Shown one piece after another: positions 1-22,583 of a stretch of 64,000 nucleotides of DNA; within the stretch, counting starts at the first letter, position 1, and each line of letters opens with the position of its first letter. The position numbers and the translations under genes are program-made. Where the stretch lies: contig CM072877.1 of the NCBI GenBank assembly GCA_036937835.1, positions 7,144,501 to 7,208,500 of the forward strand, written 5' to 3'. The stretch comes from Pampus argenteus. Its lineage: Eukaryota > Chordata > Actinopteri > Scombriformes > Stromateidae. The notes beneath the pieces were generated by a model, which did no database searches, had not been told where the DNA came from, and was given only the letters and a program-made list of their open reading frames with translations.

Positions 1-2067
1 GTTGTGATCGGGGCCAGAGCTGCTGGCCGGGCGGCAGCTAGCGGCAGCAGCTCAAACAGAGCAGCCTTTGTTAGCCGAGGATGCTGGAGTCCTTGTGACC
101 AGAGCTGCCACTCCCTTTTTGGACACAGGGCCCTGCCGGGGGGGTGGCTCGGGGGAGGGACAGAGGGGGTGAGGGGCTTAGGGTGGGAGGTTGTGAAGGT
201 GGCAGACCCCCCCCTCCCCCTTCGCTCCCCTGCACAGAGACAAGTGGCACAGTGGCAGGCGTGGATGATTGATTACATGCTCCGCAGTCTGGTTGGTCCT
301 CTCTCATGTCTGTTACCGCGACAGCTCAAACACACAGAGAGGACAGAGGGGTGCGTCTGGAGGTGGGCTGCTGTCCTCATTGTTTCACCACTGAATTCTT
401 CCCCTAATTTTGTCATTCAGGCAGAGCTGGAATCAGCCACTAGCAGGAGGAGCTGTGATGCACATGTACTCTTTCTGTTTGTGCTGTGAAACATGCTGAG
501 TCTGCTCAGAGCCTCGTGGAAGTTTGTCCTTGTTTTGATTTATAGATTATGTTAAATTCGACTGATTTATTCAAGGAGAAATTCTGGCTGGAGAGATCAT
601 GTTTCTGATATTGTACTATTGTGTACATACATTCAATAGCTCCGTATAATACTTTAGACAGATGTGGTTGTTTACATTTTCGCTGTATATTTGCTGCAGA
701 ATGCACTTTTTAGGATGGATAGGAATTTTGTAATCTTTTGTCATTTTGATTTTGGATATGAAATTAAAATAAAATGAATTTTTGGACTCAGATGCTCCTT
801 GCAAAACTGCATCCCAGTTATTACTAAAATACAGAAAGTTTAAAAGTTAACGAAAATACACATCTAGGAAAAAAAAAAAAACTGGGAAGAAAAACACTTG
901 AAAGAAATTAAAATCAGTGAATCATTTGGTTTTTTTATGGGGTCATCCAGGTTTCATGACAAAAAAGGATGATGTATTCTTTTTAGCATTAGAAGTATTT
1001 TCTTTCTTGAAGAAATACAATGGTGAACTGACATGACTTGTACATAAATCACTTGCAGAAAATTACAAAAAAATATGTACATGTAGTCATTCATCAAGTT
1101 GGTGCGATAAAAAGATATGAATTAATAAATGAATAGAATTATACGTGTGATTTTTTAAATTTATTTATGACCTTTTCATATATGTAGAATTTCAAAAAGA
1201 AAATCTACTTTTACCTAAAGCTGTAGGTCAAAGTCCCATGTTTGTTTTTTGTTTTGTTTGACCGTCTCTGACTACCCCTCCTTTAGACAATCTATATTTT
1301 CATTTATCATTTTACTATATAGTGTTTGTCACAGAGACACAACATGTGGTGTGACCCGGTTTTTAAAGCTGCATTGATGCACTCTGACACTGTTTATATC
1401 CCAAACTCTACTCCTATCTCCTCTCTTTGTTCTTATTTGACTCCTTACCTTCATTTCCCGCTTCCCTGCCCCGTCTCTCCGTATCTTTTTCAATCAGCCT
1501 TTCTCTAATTCCTCTTTTAACATAATAAACAGCGTCATTGTTAAAACATCCACACAGAAACATGGTGCTGATCCAAACATCACATCTCCCTCTATCCATA
1601 TATAACAGAATTAAGTGTGTCTACTGTGTGTTTCGTGGCTGTGTGTGCATGTGTGTGTGTGTGTGTGTGTCTGTGTGTCTGTGTGTAGAGGAGGAAAGCC
1701 AATATCATCTGAAAGACATTGCACAGCCATACACTTCTTATCAGAATGTATCCTAAAAAGGCCAAGCAGTGGCTGCTTTGGCAGGTTTGGAGTATTTATG
1801 TTTTGTTTCGAGTTCCAATCCGCTCTTTTATTTCCCAAAATGTCTTTCATCAAAAGCACGTAATCCCACATCTAATCCTGCCAAATCTGATACTCTTGTA
1901 AGCGTATTTTTATAGAAGTCTATAAAATCTCAAACCAGTTTGTGTGTGTGTTTAGATCCGCTGTGTCGGGTTCCCACAGTTTTACCTGATGAAATATTGA
2001 ACGTTTTTTTTTCTACATGTAGTAAAACTTAAATGTGCACCGACTAATCATCTTTATTGTCCTTCAG
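1..2067 (+). other. dpysl2 intron 1 (3' part) or upstream non-coding DNA
   Basis: No exon recognisable as dpysl2 exon 1 is present. The first 480 bases are richer in G+C than the rest, but no convincing donor follows an ORF there. A (GT)n tract sits at about 1640-1686. The acceptor TTCAG at 2063-2067 ends the stretch. Intron 1 of this gene is long in vertebrates, so the window probably begins inside it. Confidence 0.6.
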
Positions 2068-11760
<9,693 letters not shown>

Positions 11761-13915
11761 CGCTCCACCCTTCGGCTGCTGAGGAGGAAGCGTAGGGTTT
11801 GAGGAAGGACGGCCAACAGGAGCTGAGAGGGTCAGGAAACCACGTTGAAACCGGTCGCCCGAACCCTTCACCGCAACTGACCCGGGCCATCCGTCAGCCT
11901 CAAATCTTTCAACTCCTCCTTCGTCGCTTTTTCACGTTCCCACTCCCCTCTTTTCCCAAAACCAGATCCTAGAGGACACAGTTAAAAAAAAAAAAAAAAA
12001 AAGGTCTGCCTCATATGATGGAAAAAAGAGAAAAAATGTAAACACTCCTTATTTGAGTACTTTTACTGCATTATTTAGTTTTTTTTTATACTGTACTTTC
12101 TCCCTGCCATGTATTCTTTTGATGTTAGTTTTGCTGTTGTTTTAATAGAGGAAACTGAATTAACACAGTAAGAAAAGAGGATACGTTTAATGCAGGATGT
12201 GTATTGTACTTTCCATTATTTCCTTTTATTTCACTCGAGAGTAGTTTAAATAGAGCATGGGTACAAAAACCAGTATTATCTTCTTTTTTTTTTTTTTTTC
12301 TTTTTTTTGCATATAAATAGGCCAAACAGTAGGTCGCTTGAAATTTAAGTCTTACAGTTTATTCACCTGACAAGAATCTAATACTTCCTTCAAGCTGTTG
12401 ATGACCTGATCACTTCACTTCCCAGTGTATCGCCACACACTGCAACAGTCAGTATCTAATTGATTATTCGCCGTGAGGGCGGCCTTATGATTGGAAAAAA
12501 CAATATATTTGACAACCCAGGGTTACAGACTCTCGCTGCGCTGCCTCTCATCTCACGTTTTCCCACCTGTGGCTTCGCTAAGGTACATAAGTAGGAAACC
12601 ATATTCCATATTTGACAGCTGCCTTGTGAGCTTGTGAGTCGATGGGAAAGTCCGGTGGAGCGGAGAAAGCTTTGGCAGGTAGTAAATAAGGCTTTATGCC
12701 TCATCTCTGCGTGTTAGGCCAGCATTAAGTGGAAGAAAGGGTAATTGAGGGAAAAAAAAGATTTAGGGCGGAAAGAGAAAGTTATACTTGTCACGCCTTT
12801 CCTTGCCTTATTGTCGCTTAACGCCGTCCGTTTAAAGAACTTTTTTTTTAGAAGCGCGTGGAAGTTGCCATTCACTAAGCAGCTACATATTTTCCAGTTC
12901 GTTTGCATTCATGTGAATCACAAAAAAAGGTCCAAATTTCTCAATTGACAGCTGTTGAAAGCATCTAATAAACGTCCCATCACCAAACAGTGCATTTACA
13001 TACAGAATGTTGCTCCTCCTTTCAAATGTGACTGTTTTATACTCATCAAAAATCCCTCTTTCCTTTCTACTCTTTATGTGCCTGAACCCACAGAAGTTGT
13101 ACTGATAGTTAGATTATGTTTTTTTTTGTTTTGTTATTCTTATTGAGGTAAGTGAAGGATGTAAGATAAAAAAAAAGAAGATGTAAAATAGCCAGGATTA
13201 ACCGATTCAAAGGTGCCAGATTTTGCGCTTTCATTGGGCCTATTCCGCTGGTAGAGCCCCTGTAAAGACGGAAAATGCTCGATATCTTGAAAATGTTCTA
13301 ATGTTTTAGAGTTTTTAACTTGTTGTCAAACTGCTTTTTAGTGTCATTCTGTAACTAGGTGCCTAAGGGCTGAGCACTCTTGATTTACGCTTGAAAGTAG
13401 ACATGAGCTAATGTACTTCTGACTAGTGTGCAGTGTTGATGTGTGAGGGATGGGACACGCACAGCAGGTCCCTGTACAGCACTCCTTACTGTCGTGGACG
13501 TGACTTTTGCACCCGGGCCTCGCTTTTAGCGTTCATACGTTCTTGTATCTTTTTGTGCATGATCTGGTTCTCATTAAGCTAAGCCACTGATTTCCTGTGT
13601 TTGATCTTGTGTCAACAAGGTCTCGGCCACCATGGAGTCGCCATCTTTCTGCAGCCTTTTTCTTTCTCCGTGATTCAACATGGAGCAACAAGCTCACTTT
13701 TGACATAGCCAGAGGCCAGTTACATAAATGTCGATTTTAAGACTCGGCTTTAAAGTAAATGTTTACACCAACTAAAGTTAGCCGGTTGGTTGAAACTGAG
13801 CAACATTTACTGGGATGTCAGTTGGTAACTGAGAGATTTGTTAGCTTTTTATCAAACAGTGCCACAGCTGTATGTGAATGGTATGAAAAGCTAATAAAAA
13901 TGTACAAACTGTAAA
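11761..13915 (+). other. dpysl2: dpysl2 3' UTR (inferred)
   Basis: No further coding signal follows the TAG stop at 11758-11760. The stretch is AT-rich with A and T homopolymer runs near 11983-12001 and 12282-12308. AATAAA hexamers occur near 12966 and at 13893-13898; the second would give a 3' UTR of about 2.1 kb, a plausible size for CRMP2 transcripts. The true cleavage site cannot be fixed from sequence alone. Confidence 0.55.
13893..13898 (+). terminator. Candidate poly(A) signal of dpysl2
   Basis: Canonical AATAAA within CTAATAAAAATG, downstream of the last dpysl2 exon and before the repeat-bearing intergenic DNA. It is inferred from the hexamer and its position only. Confidence 0.4.
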
Positions 13916-14773
13916 CCCAGTGCTAGTTACAGCCCCCGTCCAAAATGCATGGAGCACTTAGCCATCCACTGTATATCAGTCTTAAAGTCTGGCTTAAAAT
14001 GAAGTCTAAAGTGTCTGTCTTTATGAAACTGGCTCTTGACTCGCATACGTACATGATGAATACATACATGATGTAGATATATAAAGTAACACACGCTCCG
14101 TGCTTTCAACCCCAGTTTTCCAGTCATCCGTTCCTCTGATCGAACTGGAAGCCTATAGAAGGCAAAGTCTGTCACCGTTACAAATGGTATATGTATTTAA
14201 AGAATCCAAAGCAGGGGGGAATGTAACAAATGTTCAACTCTCTGAAGCATTCAAAGATGAAACGAGATAGGAATGGGAAATGGAAACTTGATCTCCACGG
14301 CAACTTACACATCACACAACAAGACCTCTGCGAGTCAGAAGTAAGGGATTTTTATCCTGTCTGGCTGGCTTTTTTCCTCATCTTAATCAACATTGTATTT
14401 ATACTTTCTTTTTATAGACACAATCTGCACCGTATTACTCACTCACTTCACTATTACTGCACTATTACCTTAGGCGGGTGGGTGACGAGGTGGGGGGGTG
14501 AAGTCCTCAAACACTAATACAGTTTGGCAGAGAGAGTAACTGTGCGCTAGTGTGTTCTTGTATTTTTTTTTTATATTTTCCATGTCATTCCTTCCTTTCT
14601 GCCGTTTGTTCTTTCTTTCACTCCCTCTCTGGCTCTTTCGTTGTTTCTGGCTGTTGCTACGGCGACAGACCCCTCCATTCTCATGAGGTTCTGCTTTTTA
14701 TTTGTCATGGCAACACTTGTCAGATTGGGGGTTGCCATTAGCAACCTGTCCTGGCCCGGCACTATTAGTACAG

Positions 14774-14807
<34 letters not shown>

Positions 14808-15137
14808 TGTTCTAATTATTCAGTGACACCGTTTCTTCATAATCCTTTGCTGAGCTGCGTGGATTCCAAACTCCTCTGCTGCTTAAAAAGAATCTATTAG
14901 AGTTGAAAGCACGCTACAGTCTGTAGTAGCACACACACACACACACACACACACATCCACCAAACAGCCGTTGCTGTGATGGAGCACCCATTCCTGAAGA
15001 ACTGACTTGGATATTAAAAACCAGCTGTCAACGCTGGCACCCTTGCCGTGTCCCATGCCTCTTCAATTTACACACTTCCGCACATTAAAAACACACACTT
15101 ATACTCCTTTAATGCTCTGTCAGCTTGGATGCTTATT

Positions 15138-15164
15138 CTATGCCATATTATGCTAATGATATAT
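15138..15164. repeat. Dispersed 27-bp duplicate, copy 1
   Basis: CTATGCCATATTATGCTAAT followed by GATATAT. It is identical over 27 bases to 17534-17560, and the flanks are not obviously alike. Confidence 0.9.
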
Positions 15165-15405
15165 GAGTGATATGTATGTACGCAATGTGCTGCAGACTGA
15201 GAGTAGTTTCCGTCTGTTCTGAGGTTGTTGATGCTGTTGAACACCTTTTTTCCCCCCCGATCCCACTTGTCCCACCACTCCCCCTGTAAACCTTTCCTCT
15301 CTTGTGAAAGTGAAACTGTGTGATGGTATTTGTCTTGGTGGCTGTGGGGTTTCTGGGATGCTTGCTCACTATGGAAAAAGTGTCAAACCACATGGATGGT
15401 GATGT

Positions 15406-15431
15406 AAAAAAAAAAAAAAAAAAAAAAAAAA
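15406..15431. repeat. Poly(A) run, 26 bases
   Basis: Uninterrupted A run in intergenic DNA. It could be the tail of a retroposed sequence, but no recognisable retroposon body lies 5' of it. Confidence 0.9.
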
Positions 15432-15685
15432 TCAACGAGGACTTCAAAGAATTAAAAAATAAGGAAAAAAAAGGAATCAAATCTCTGTTTCCTTTCTTCT
15501 GACTTATTGTGCTAGACGCTTTCTGTAACTCATGAAATATAGAGACACAAAGGAAAACACGATGAACACACAGAGAGAAAGCTGACAAAAACAGAGAGAG
15601 TTACTTTTGTTTGACTTTATCTGTAGAAAAACATGACAATGATTATATTTGGTGATTTTGGGGCCGGGAAGGATCAGTTCTTATG

Positions 15686-15740
15686 ATACAGAACAAAGTG
15701 GTCTAAACAGGGGATCAGTTTAGACCACTTTGTTCTGTAT
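15686..15740. repeat. Perfect 23-bp inverted repeat (hairpin, 9-nt loop)
   Basis: The left arm 15686-15708 starts ATACAGAACAAAG and ends GTCTAAAC. The right arm 15718-15740 is its exact reverse complement. The loop is AGGGGATCA. No open reading frame or known element explains it. Confidence 0.95.
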
Positions 15741-17533
15741 ATGTACAAACTAATATTCAACAGAGTCCTTTAGCTGAACCATTCAGTGTTTCCACCAAAT
15801 CAATACCTTTTTGCATTGGAAATCCACTTACATTGTCAGCATTTTACTTTATTGCTGCGACCTTACTGAGAGCCACAGAAACAATGCAGTTTGCTCGTTC
15901 TTTCAGTGTTTAAGAGCACTTTCCCCCTGCAGCCTTTGCAGGTTAGGTGACCTGGAAAGACTAAATTGCACACAGGTGTAAATGTGTTTGCCTTTCCGTC
16001 TGTCAACCTCACTCGTGCATTCGTCAACAGGCCAAAAGGGTTATAGAAACGGATGACAGATGGATAATGTACAGACACAAATTTAATAAGTACAGTTCCT
16101 ATGTCTGCCTCAAAAACACCCATCAGCAGGGTGGTGAAGTCACGTCACTACGTGCTGAATGCAGTCAATGTGAGCACACTAGGTGGCAGTGTTGTCATCC
16201 TGTTCACTCGCCGCTTGATTCCTTGTGGGATTTACCTTTTTGTTCAGAAAGTGAATAAAAAGTGATGGGTTGTATGATCTAAATTATGAATATATTATTA
16301 ATATAATATAATATAATATAATATAATGTATATCATGATGTTCCACAGGTGTGTGCTCTGCCACACAGGTACATTTTCATAAAGAGGATCTTATATAGTA
16401 CAGTAATGTCATATGGAGCCCTCTAGTGGATCTCTCTGAAATAATTAATACTCAATATCCATATGTAATACATTCACACGCAACTGTATTTATTATTCAT
16501 TTATTATTCATATATATGATAATGTAACTGCTAATACACGTGGAAACATGCATTGAACATGAATGTTAGTCAATATTGATAAGACAATGGAAAGTCTAGT
16601 TAAAGTGATATTCCACCCAAAATCCGGTTGTTGTAAAAAGCTTTTTAATAGGCTCCTTTGCATAAAACAGCAACTATTTATATCTTAGATTAAACGCATT
16701 AGACTATGAGTTTTCACTCAGTGGAATCAAGTATAAAAATATCTATAGAAACACACTGATTTACAGTATTTACAAAATGAATTAGTGATTTTTCAGATTT
16801 TTGAAAATGAATGAATAAAAATGAAGAATACACTTTGCAATGAACATTGCAATGTTCTTTTTTTTCTTGTGATTTTTCTGAGGAATGAAAAGGTCCACAT
16901 AGAGTGCTTGTTATTTGCACACGGTGTCATGAACTTTATACAAAAACCTGCTACTGGTTGTTATTAGGCGGAACACTTAAGCTGTCCAGATTCTCTGCAC
17001 ACTACAGGACAAAATGGGGCCACTGACCGGACAAAATTGACCTTTTCAAACTCAGTCTTGCTTCCAGAAATATGATTCTCAACATGGCTTCTGCTTGTTT
17101 GCAGCCCAGGGGTCTGAACTGTGGATACAAAACAGACCACAGCATTTTTTTTTTGTTTTTGTTTTACCGGCTCCACCATAATCCAACTCAGATAGTGTGA
17201 AATTATGTTATTTAAAAACTGATAGCTGCAAAATTTGAAACAAGATCGTGAGATTTTATGTCCAGCTGAAATATAAAAGGTGTTGAAGTCAAGCTGAACT
17301 TGACTAAAGCAGGAAAGAGACATCAATGTAGCAGATGGCACGTTTAGTGACATGAGTATAAAAAGGCATCTTACATGTCATTAGCTCCTTCTCGTATGCA
17401 GAAGTCTCTTTTAATCAATTTTCATTTATTTCATTTATCACATCAGTTAAATCCCCCCACACACAAACACAATAAGCTCTAATAATTCCTAATGCCAGAA
17501 TTGAAAATGTATACATACACACACACCTTTATA

Positions 17534-17554
17534 CTATGCCATATTATGCTAATG

Positions 17555-17560
<6 letters not shown>
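17534..17560. repeat. Dispersed 27-bp duplicate, copy 2
   Basis: Exact copy of 15138-15164. Here it runs straight into an (AT)n(GT)n microsatellite. Confidence 0.9.

Positions 17561-17608
<48 letters not shown>
17555..17608. repeat. Compound (AT)n(GT)n microsatellite
   Basis: About 13 AT units followed by 14 GT units, immediately after the duplicated 27-mer. Confidence 0.95.
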
Positions 17609-17610
<2 letters not shown>

Positions 17611-18130
17611 AGGAGTCTTTTGCAGGTTTTTTCTCTTGTTTTGCTTTATTCCGTGCTTTAATTTGCTCAAAAAACAACACAGAATTGAGGGAAAAAAAAC
17701 ATTTTCATTGTCTTGACCTTCTGCAAAATCAAAATCATTGCATCGCATGCTCTTTCATGCTGTTCAGTTGACAGTCTCTCGGGTGCAGTGTCTGCTGCAG
17801 CGTCAATGGAGCCGCTGCAGAGACCTGTGCAACCACACAGGTGATTTCACTTATTGTGGCTGATTAAACTCAGGTCAAAGTTTGGAGGAGCTGCGTCTGG
17901 AATAAATTTAAAGTCACTCAAATTCAACTAATAAGTATGACAAAGATGTCGTACGTTAATGATGTTCAGTGTGTACATACAGTCCTGAGAGGAGGTCTAA
18001 TTAAGAGAAATACCTGTGAATGATAGGCGTGTGATGGCTTTCATCAGGGCTCATTTATAGTTTTCTGTCAGTGTTTGTGCACCACAATGGGAATAATTAA
18101 TTGTTTTGGTGGTGGACTTGGAATATGTGA

Positions 18131-18164
<34 letters not shown>

Positions 18165-20899
18165 TTCTCTGTGCTTGCTTCATTAATTGAGGTTTGGAAA
18201 CGAAGGGGCAGAACTTTTGGAAGAACTCCAAAAGAACAATAACAGACACTTTATTGTTATTCCTGACACGTTAGCAAACATCGTACACATCCAGCAAACA
18301 CAAGGCAACATTAGCATTCATTTGAAGTCGTGTTTCTGTCGGCCATATGCATTTAAATCCAGTAATATTAGCTCAGGTTTGTTTTCCATCAATCCTTAAG
18401 GGAAATTCTGTTATATAGTAGATATTCTACTTTAGCTAGTTGCTAACTTTGTTTGACTTGTTGTTGTTGTTGTTGTTGTTGTTGGGTGCTGATGAAGGCA
18501 TTAAATACAATCACAGATGTTTCTGAAAACAGCTGCCTGTTGTCGCTGGAAATTGGCTTGATGAGAGAAGTGACACTGAAACACACAGTAAATACAAACC
18601 AAAACAATTAGCTAAAAGAGGCTAAAAAAGCCACATAGTTGCAGAGTTAGCGATAATTCTCTGTTGGTTTGTTATTGTGACTGTCCCCTTTATTTAATAA
18701 ATAATTCTGATTAACAATGCTTTAAATATTACATGTTTTAAGGCTGAAAAATGCACAATGAATCTCTGATTGTTGATGTCCTTCTTGCAAAACAAATAAA
18801 CCTGCAGGATTATTCAAATCCATTTTTGTCATAGTACGATTTCCTAAGCAGCTGCTGACCAGTCCGTTCAACTTGCCCAATTTTTTTGCCCAATTTGCCC
18901 AAAACTTTATAAGCAAGGGACGGATAATTCAGGAACCATATAATGAGTCCACCTCCAGTGCTATGACATATCATTTTGTCGTTCGGTGAGACAGAAAATA
19001 AATTAAGCAAATAACACAGTGGGGGGAATTTTTTTTATTTTTTAGAAAAGGTAATAGTAAAACCGCCTACAAGGAGTTGCACCTGCATAAGTAGGCTAAT
19101 CATTTTAATGCATCAGTGCAGGCAGATATTATTACACGTGAGTACATTTGGTAATGGTTTCCAAAATCTTTCCGTTGCTTTCCTTTTACAAGCTATTAAA
19201 TCAGTAGGAATAGTAACACTCCTGAAAATGTCTAAAGAACAGCAACTTTGTACGACTCTCTGAAGACGTTTCAGGGGGAAGGAACAAACCCCTGAAAAAG
19301 TAATGACACGTAAAGTGAACCATATATTCAAATAACAAAGGCCTCTTTGACCTCCTGAGATTGTTTCACTTGCTCCTCATTAATCATGATGGTTACTTTG
19401 CTAAGTCAACTGATGGAGGTTAAGTAGCACGAGCTTGTCTTTCCAGTGATACGTGCCTGGATCTATTTATCGCAACAGTGTTTGGCCTTACTATGACAGC
19501 TGCAGCAACACTCTTCCAATCTCGTGCTGCTTCCTAAAAAAAATGAGAGCTGCATGTTTTTAAATAAGAATCAGATGCATCTATTTCCATAAATATTATC
19601 TGAACCGAGGGAAGCAGAACACGACTCTGCCACACTTCTCTTCACAAACACTCGCACATAAAACAAAAGCATCTCACGCTGCACTCAAACAAATACAGGT
19701 ACACACACACACACGCACACACACGCACACGCACAGAGAGAAAAGCAAGCAGTGGTTTGATGATTTTTCCTCTAGCGCTGTCTTGCTTTTCTCAGTGAAA
19801 GCCAATAGAAGACAGTGCCTGCAGTGTAAAGCTTTGCATTTCAGCAAAACACAAAAATGCAATAATGATACGTGTGTGTGTGGGTTTGACACATTCATAC
19901 ACTAAGAAAAAAAAAAAGGAATTGGAGATGAAAATGCATTTTCTGTCTACACTCTCTGATCTACATAAAGAGTGAAAAAATCTAAAGGAATTATGCAAAC
20001 GTTACACATGTCCAAGTATGACATGTCATCACGGTCACCAGTATATAATTGTTTTTGATTACATCCGGTTATGCCTCTTTAATGAAAAGTCAACACATTG
20101 TTTCTGCTACTTGTTGCCTAAGGCAGTATGACTAAGTCTTTTGCTGTGATGATCTCAGAAAACAAGAGCTGCATGTTTATTAGGAACTATTCTGAGACAG
20201 TTTAATGGCTATGATAGTGTAACGTCTGGGAGCTCGCACAGTTTAAACAGACATCATCCTCCTGAATGGCTACACAACGTTACGGTTAAAATACAAATCC
20301 AGCACAGCAACGAATAACGGAGGAAAAGTCTTCTTATTGTGCCATAACCCTTCGTAATACGACAAATTACGTGTCTCTTAGAAATTCTTTATTATCCTGC
20401 TTTTTGCAGATAAGCATTTTCGGGTATTCGTCACTGCTATGAAAAGGGTAGAAAAAGGCCTTTAATCCAGCAAAGAAAACAACAACTGTATATAGCTGGA
20501 GGGATTAATAGCTAAGACGAAGTGTGTGACAACTCCGTAAAACAGATAAAGACACCCAAAACATGTTGTTTTTTTAAAGCTGTTAGTCAATGTTGGACAT
20601 AGTTTTTAACACTCAATATTAACACTGGAACGCAAGATGTTTTTATTTTTATAAAATAGTGTGAAATAGTGGGCTTTATTATTATACTATTTTTATTTTC
20701 TACACTGAAAACCCCTCAGTAATGTCCTTCAGTATATCATAACACAACAACTGGGAATTCATGTTCAGAGATTAAAGACTTAAAGCTTCACTAATCAACA
20801 GCGAATCAGCAACTCTACTGAGGGGTTTTGGCTTCTTATCAGCTCATTGTCTTGTAGTCTGGCTCAGCTTCATTTCTCTCATCAACGCTGTTTTCCAGC

Positions 20900-21440
20900 A
20901 GCTGTGATTCACCTGCTGTACACTACCTGTCCAGCACTAAACTGCAGACAAACACAGTTGACATAATGAACACAGAGGAGCATTTAGCAGCTGTAGAGCC
21001 ACATATTTTTCTCAGGAACCGAACCAATCGACTGTCTTTGAAGACGTTTAGCTCCAGGCTGTTAAAAGCCGCACCACTTCCTGTCTGTACACAGAGTTAT
21101 CCCTGTTCCGAATCAGACCAATGACAGGAAACTTAAGGAGCTTCATGGAGGAGCTTGTTGAGGTGCAGCCATTCATCTACAGACAATAGAGGAGAGAGGA
21201 GAGAAGCAGCACTGTGGTGCTCTGGTGCTGATGGTCAGAGGGGTGGAGGTGTGCTTTCAGAGCCTCACACGCTGCTTCCTGGCTCGGGTACACTCAGCTG
21301 GGAGAGTTTGGTCTGGAGGAAATCTGGCACAATGGTGTGAAATGCCAACTAAAGTCAACAAACAGGATCCTGGCTATAATGGTTGTGCCATTCTTCTGCC
21401 ATCTAGTGGCCAAACAAAACTAATGATGCAGTTTCAGGAT
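20900..21440. repeat. Probable interspersed repeat fragment
   Basis: Contains GAGCATTTAGCAGCTGTAGA and, near its end, CTTCTGCCATCTAGTGGCCA followed by ACTAATGATGCAG. The same end motifs recur in degenerate form at 34815-34856. I recall this order from a common fish repeat. The borders are approximate. Confidence 0.4.
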
Positions 21441-22259
21441 TGGCACATTGGCAAAAAGTTGACTTAGCTGCAGCAGAACGCTGTTAATATTTGAAAGTAG
21501 TATTTGTTTGGAGTAACTGCTTGGTTACATTTCTGCGCGTCCTATGAATGCGTTCAAATCCGAAACTGCAGCCTCACGCACAGCCGCATGCTATTGGCTT
21601 TAAAGGCAACGTTACAGATGAACAAAGGGATCAGACGAACTGTGCCGGCAGAAAACCTGTAGTCACATATACCAAGACTGAGAAAAAAAAACAGCTGACA
21701 CCTTTTTTTTATTTTATTCAACAACACCACAACAAGTTGATTCAACTCTTTGTTACAGGCTCAACAACATTCAAAGCTGCAGAGGGGCAGAATGAAGGGC
21801 TTTCATGTTACACTGTATTTGTCCAATTATTTATTCCATCAACTAATACACCCCCTCCAGGAAATATTTTAACATTTTGTTTGATTATTGATCTTTTTAA
21901 ATTAAAGCCTGGGAGTGTTTGCTCCCCTTTTTTTTTAAAAAACAGAGGTCATGCCATGCGTATAACACACACACACACAGCTTCCACTTTCTCAGAGCTG
22001 TCAGTGAATGCTAATTACGCCGGGATTAATGAGTATTTTGGCCCTTAAGGGCTACTGTGCAATCTGCAGAAATACCACTAGTGTTTAAAGAAATCATGTC
22101 TCAGGAGTTTTATTTATTTATTTATTTATTTTTTTTACAATGGCATTTCAATAAGATACGATTAGCCCTTTCATTATTTTTCAAGCACTAACGGTAATCC
22201 CTACTAACCCAATGTCAGTACATGCAATAAAAAGGGCTTGTGGCTTTCTTTCTTTTTTC

Positions 22260-22583
22260 CCAAAGAGTTTTTTATTTTTATTTTTTTCTGCATTCATACT
22301 TCACAGTCTTCTTTCTGGCGGCCACTGATCACCTCCTTGTGAACATTTTAACATTTATTGTCCTGTTCAGAACCAGTTCAGACAAATATTATTCATTAAC
22401 TTTCCCATCATGGTTTATTTGATACTCCCAACACTTAAACTTAGCCTTAAGGCAACAGTTATCTTCTGCCTGCAAATCACTGCAATCGGTTTGACCCTGC
22501 ACTATATAAATATACATGTAAAAGTTGTAAACCAGAGATTACTCAAGGCAAAACTGAACTCCTACATTACCTCAACATGTCAA
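22260..22583 (-). other. adra1a: adra1a 3' UTR (inferred)
   Basis: Lies downstream of the adra1a stop on the minus strand. TTTATT on the plus strand, which is AATAAA on the gene strand, occurs around 22265-22290 and could end the transcript. No coding signal is seen. Confidence 0.35.

Larger units (their letters stand above)
13916..22260. other. Intergenic DNA between convergent dpysl2 and adra1a
   Basis: No ORF here has recognisable homology or exon structure. It contains microsatellites ((CA)n at about 14779-14805 and 14932-14953, (TATAA)n at about 16292-16326, (AT)n(GT)n at 17555-17608, (AT)n at about 18140-18164, (TTG)n at about 18461-18484, a CA-rich tract at about 19700-19733). It also holds a 26-base A run, a perfect hairpin, a duplicated 27-mer and a repeat-like block at 20.9-21.4 kb. 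Confidence 0.7.

Noticed and set aside
1..300. Possible alternative dpysl2 promoter or first exon
   Set aside because: G+C is raised but CpGs are few, and no ATG-exon-donor pattern matches a CRMP2 N-terminus.
4..489. 161-codon open frame at the left edge of the window
   Set aside because: Low-complexity, no recognisable domain, and no splice signals linking it to dpysl2. The GC-richer composition alone explains the long frame.
15148..15588. 146-codon minus-strand ORF
   Set aside because: It passes through a poly(A) run and simple sequence; no conserved motif.
16601..16660. TTAAAGTGATATTCCACCCA as another TTAA-type repeat start
   Set aside because: Only the first 20 bases resemble such elements; the body could not be matched to anything else in the window.
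21548..22048. 166-codon plus-strand ORF
   Set aside because: Composition and residue pattern are those of non-coding A/T-rich DNA. No homology is recognised, and it borders repeat-like sequence.
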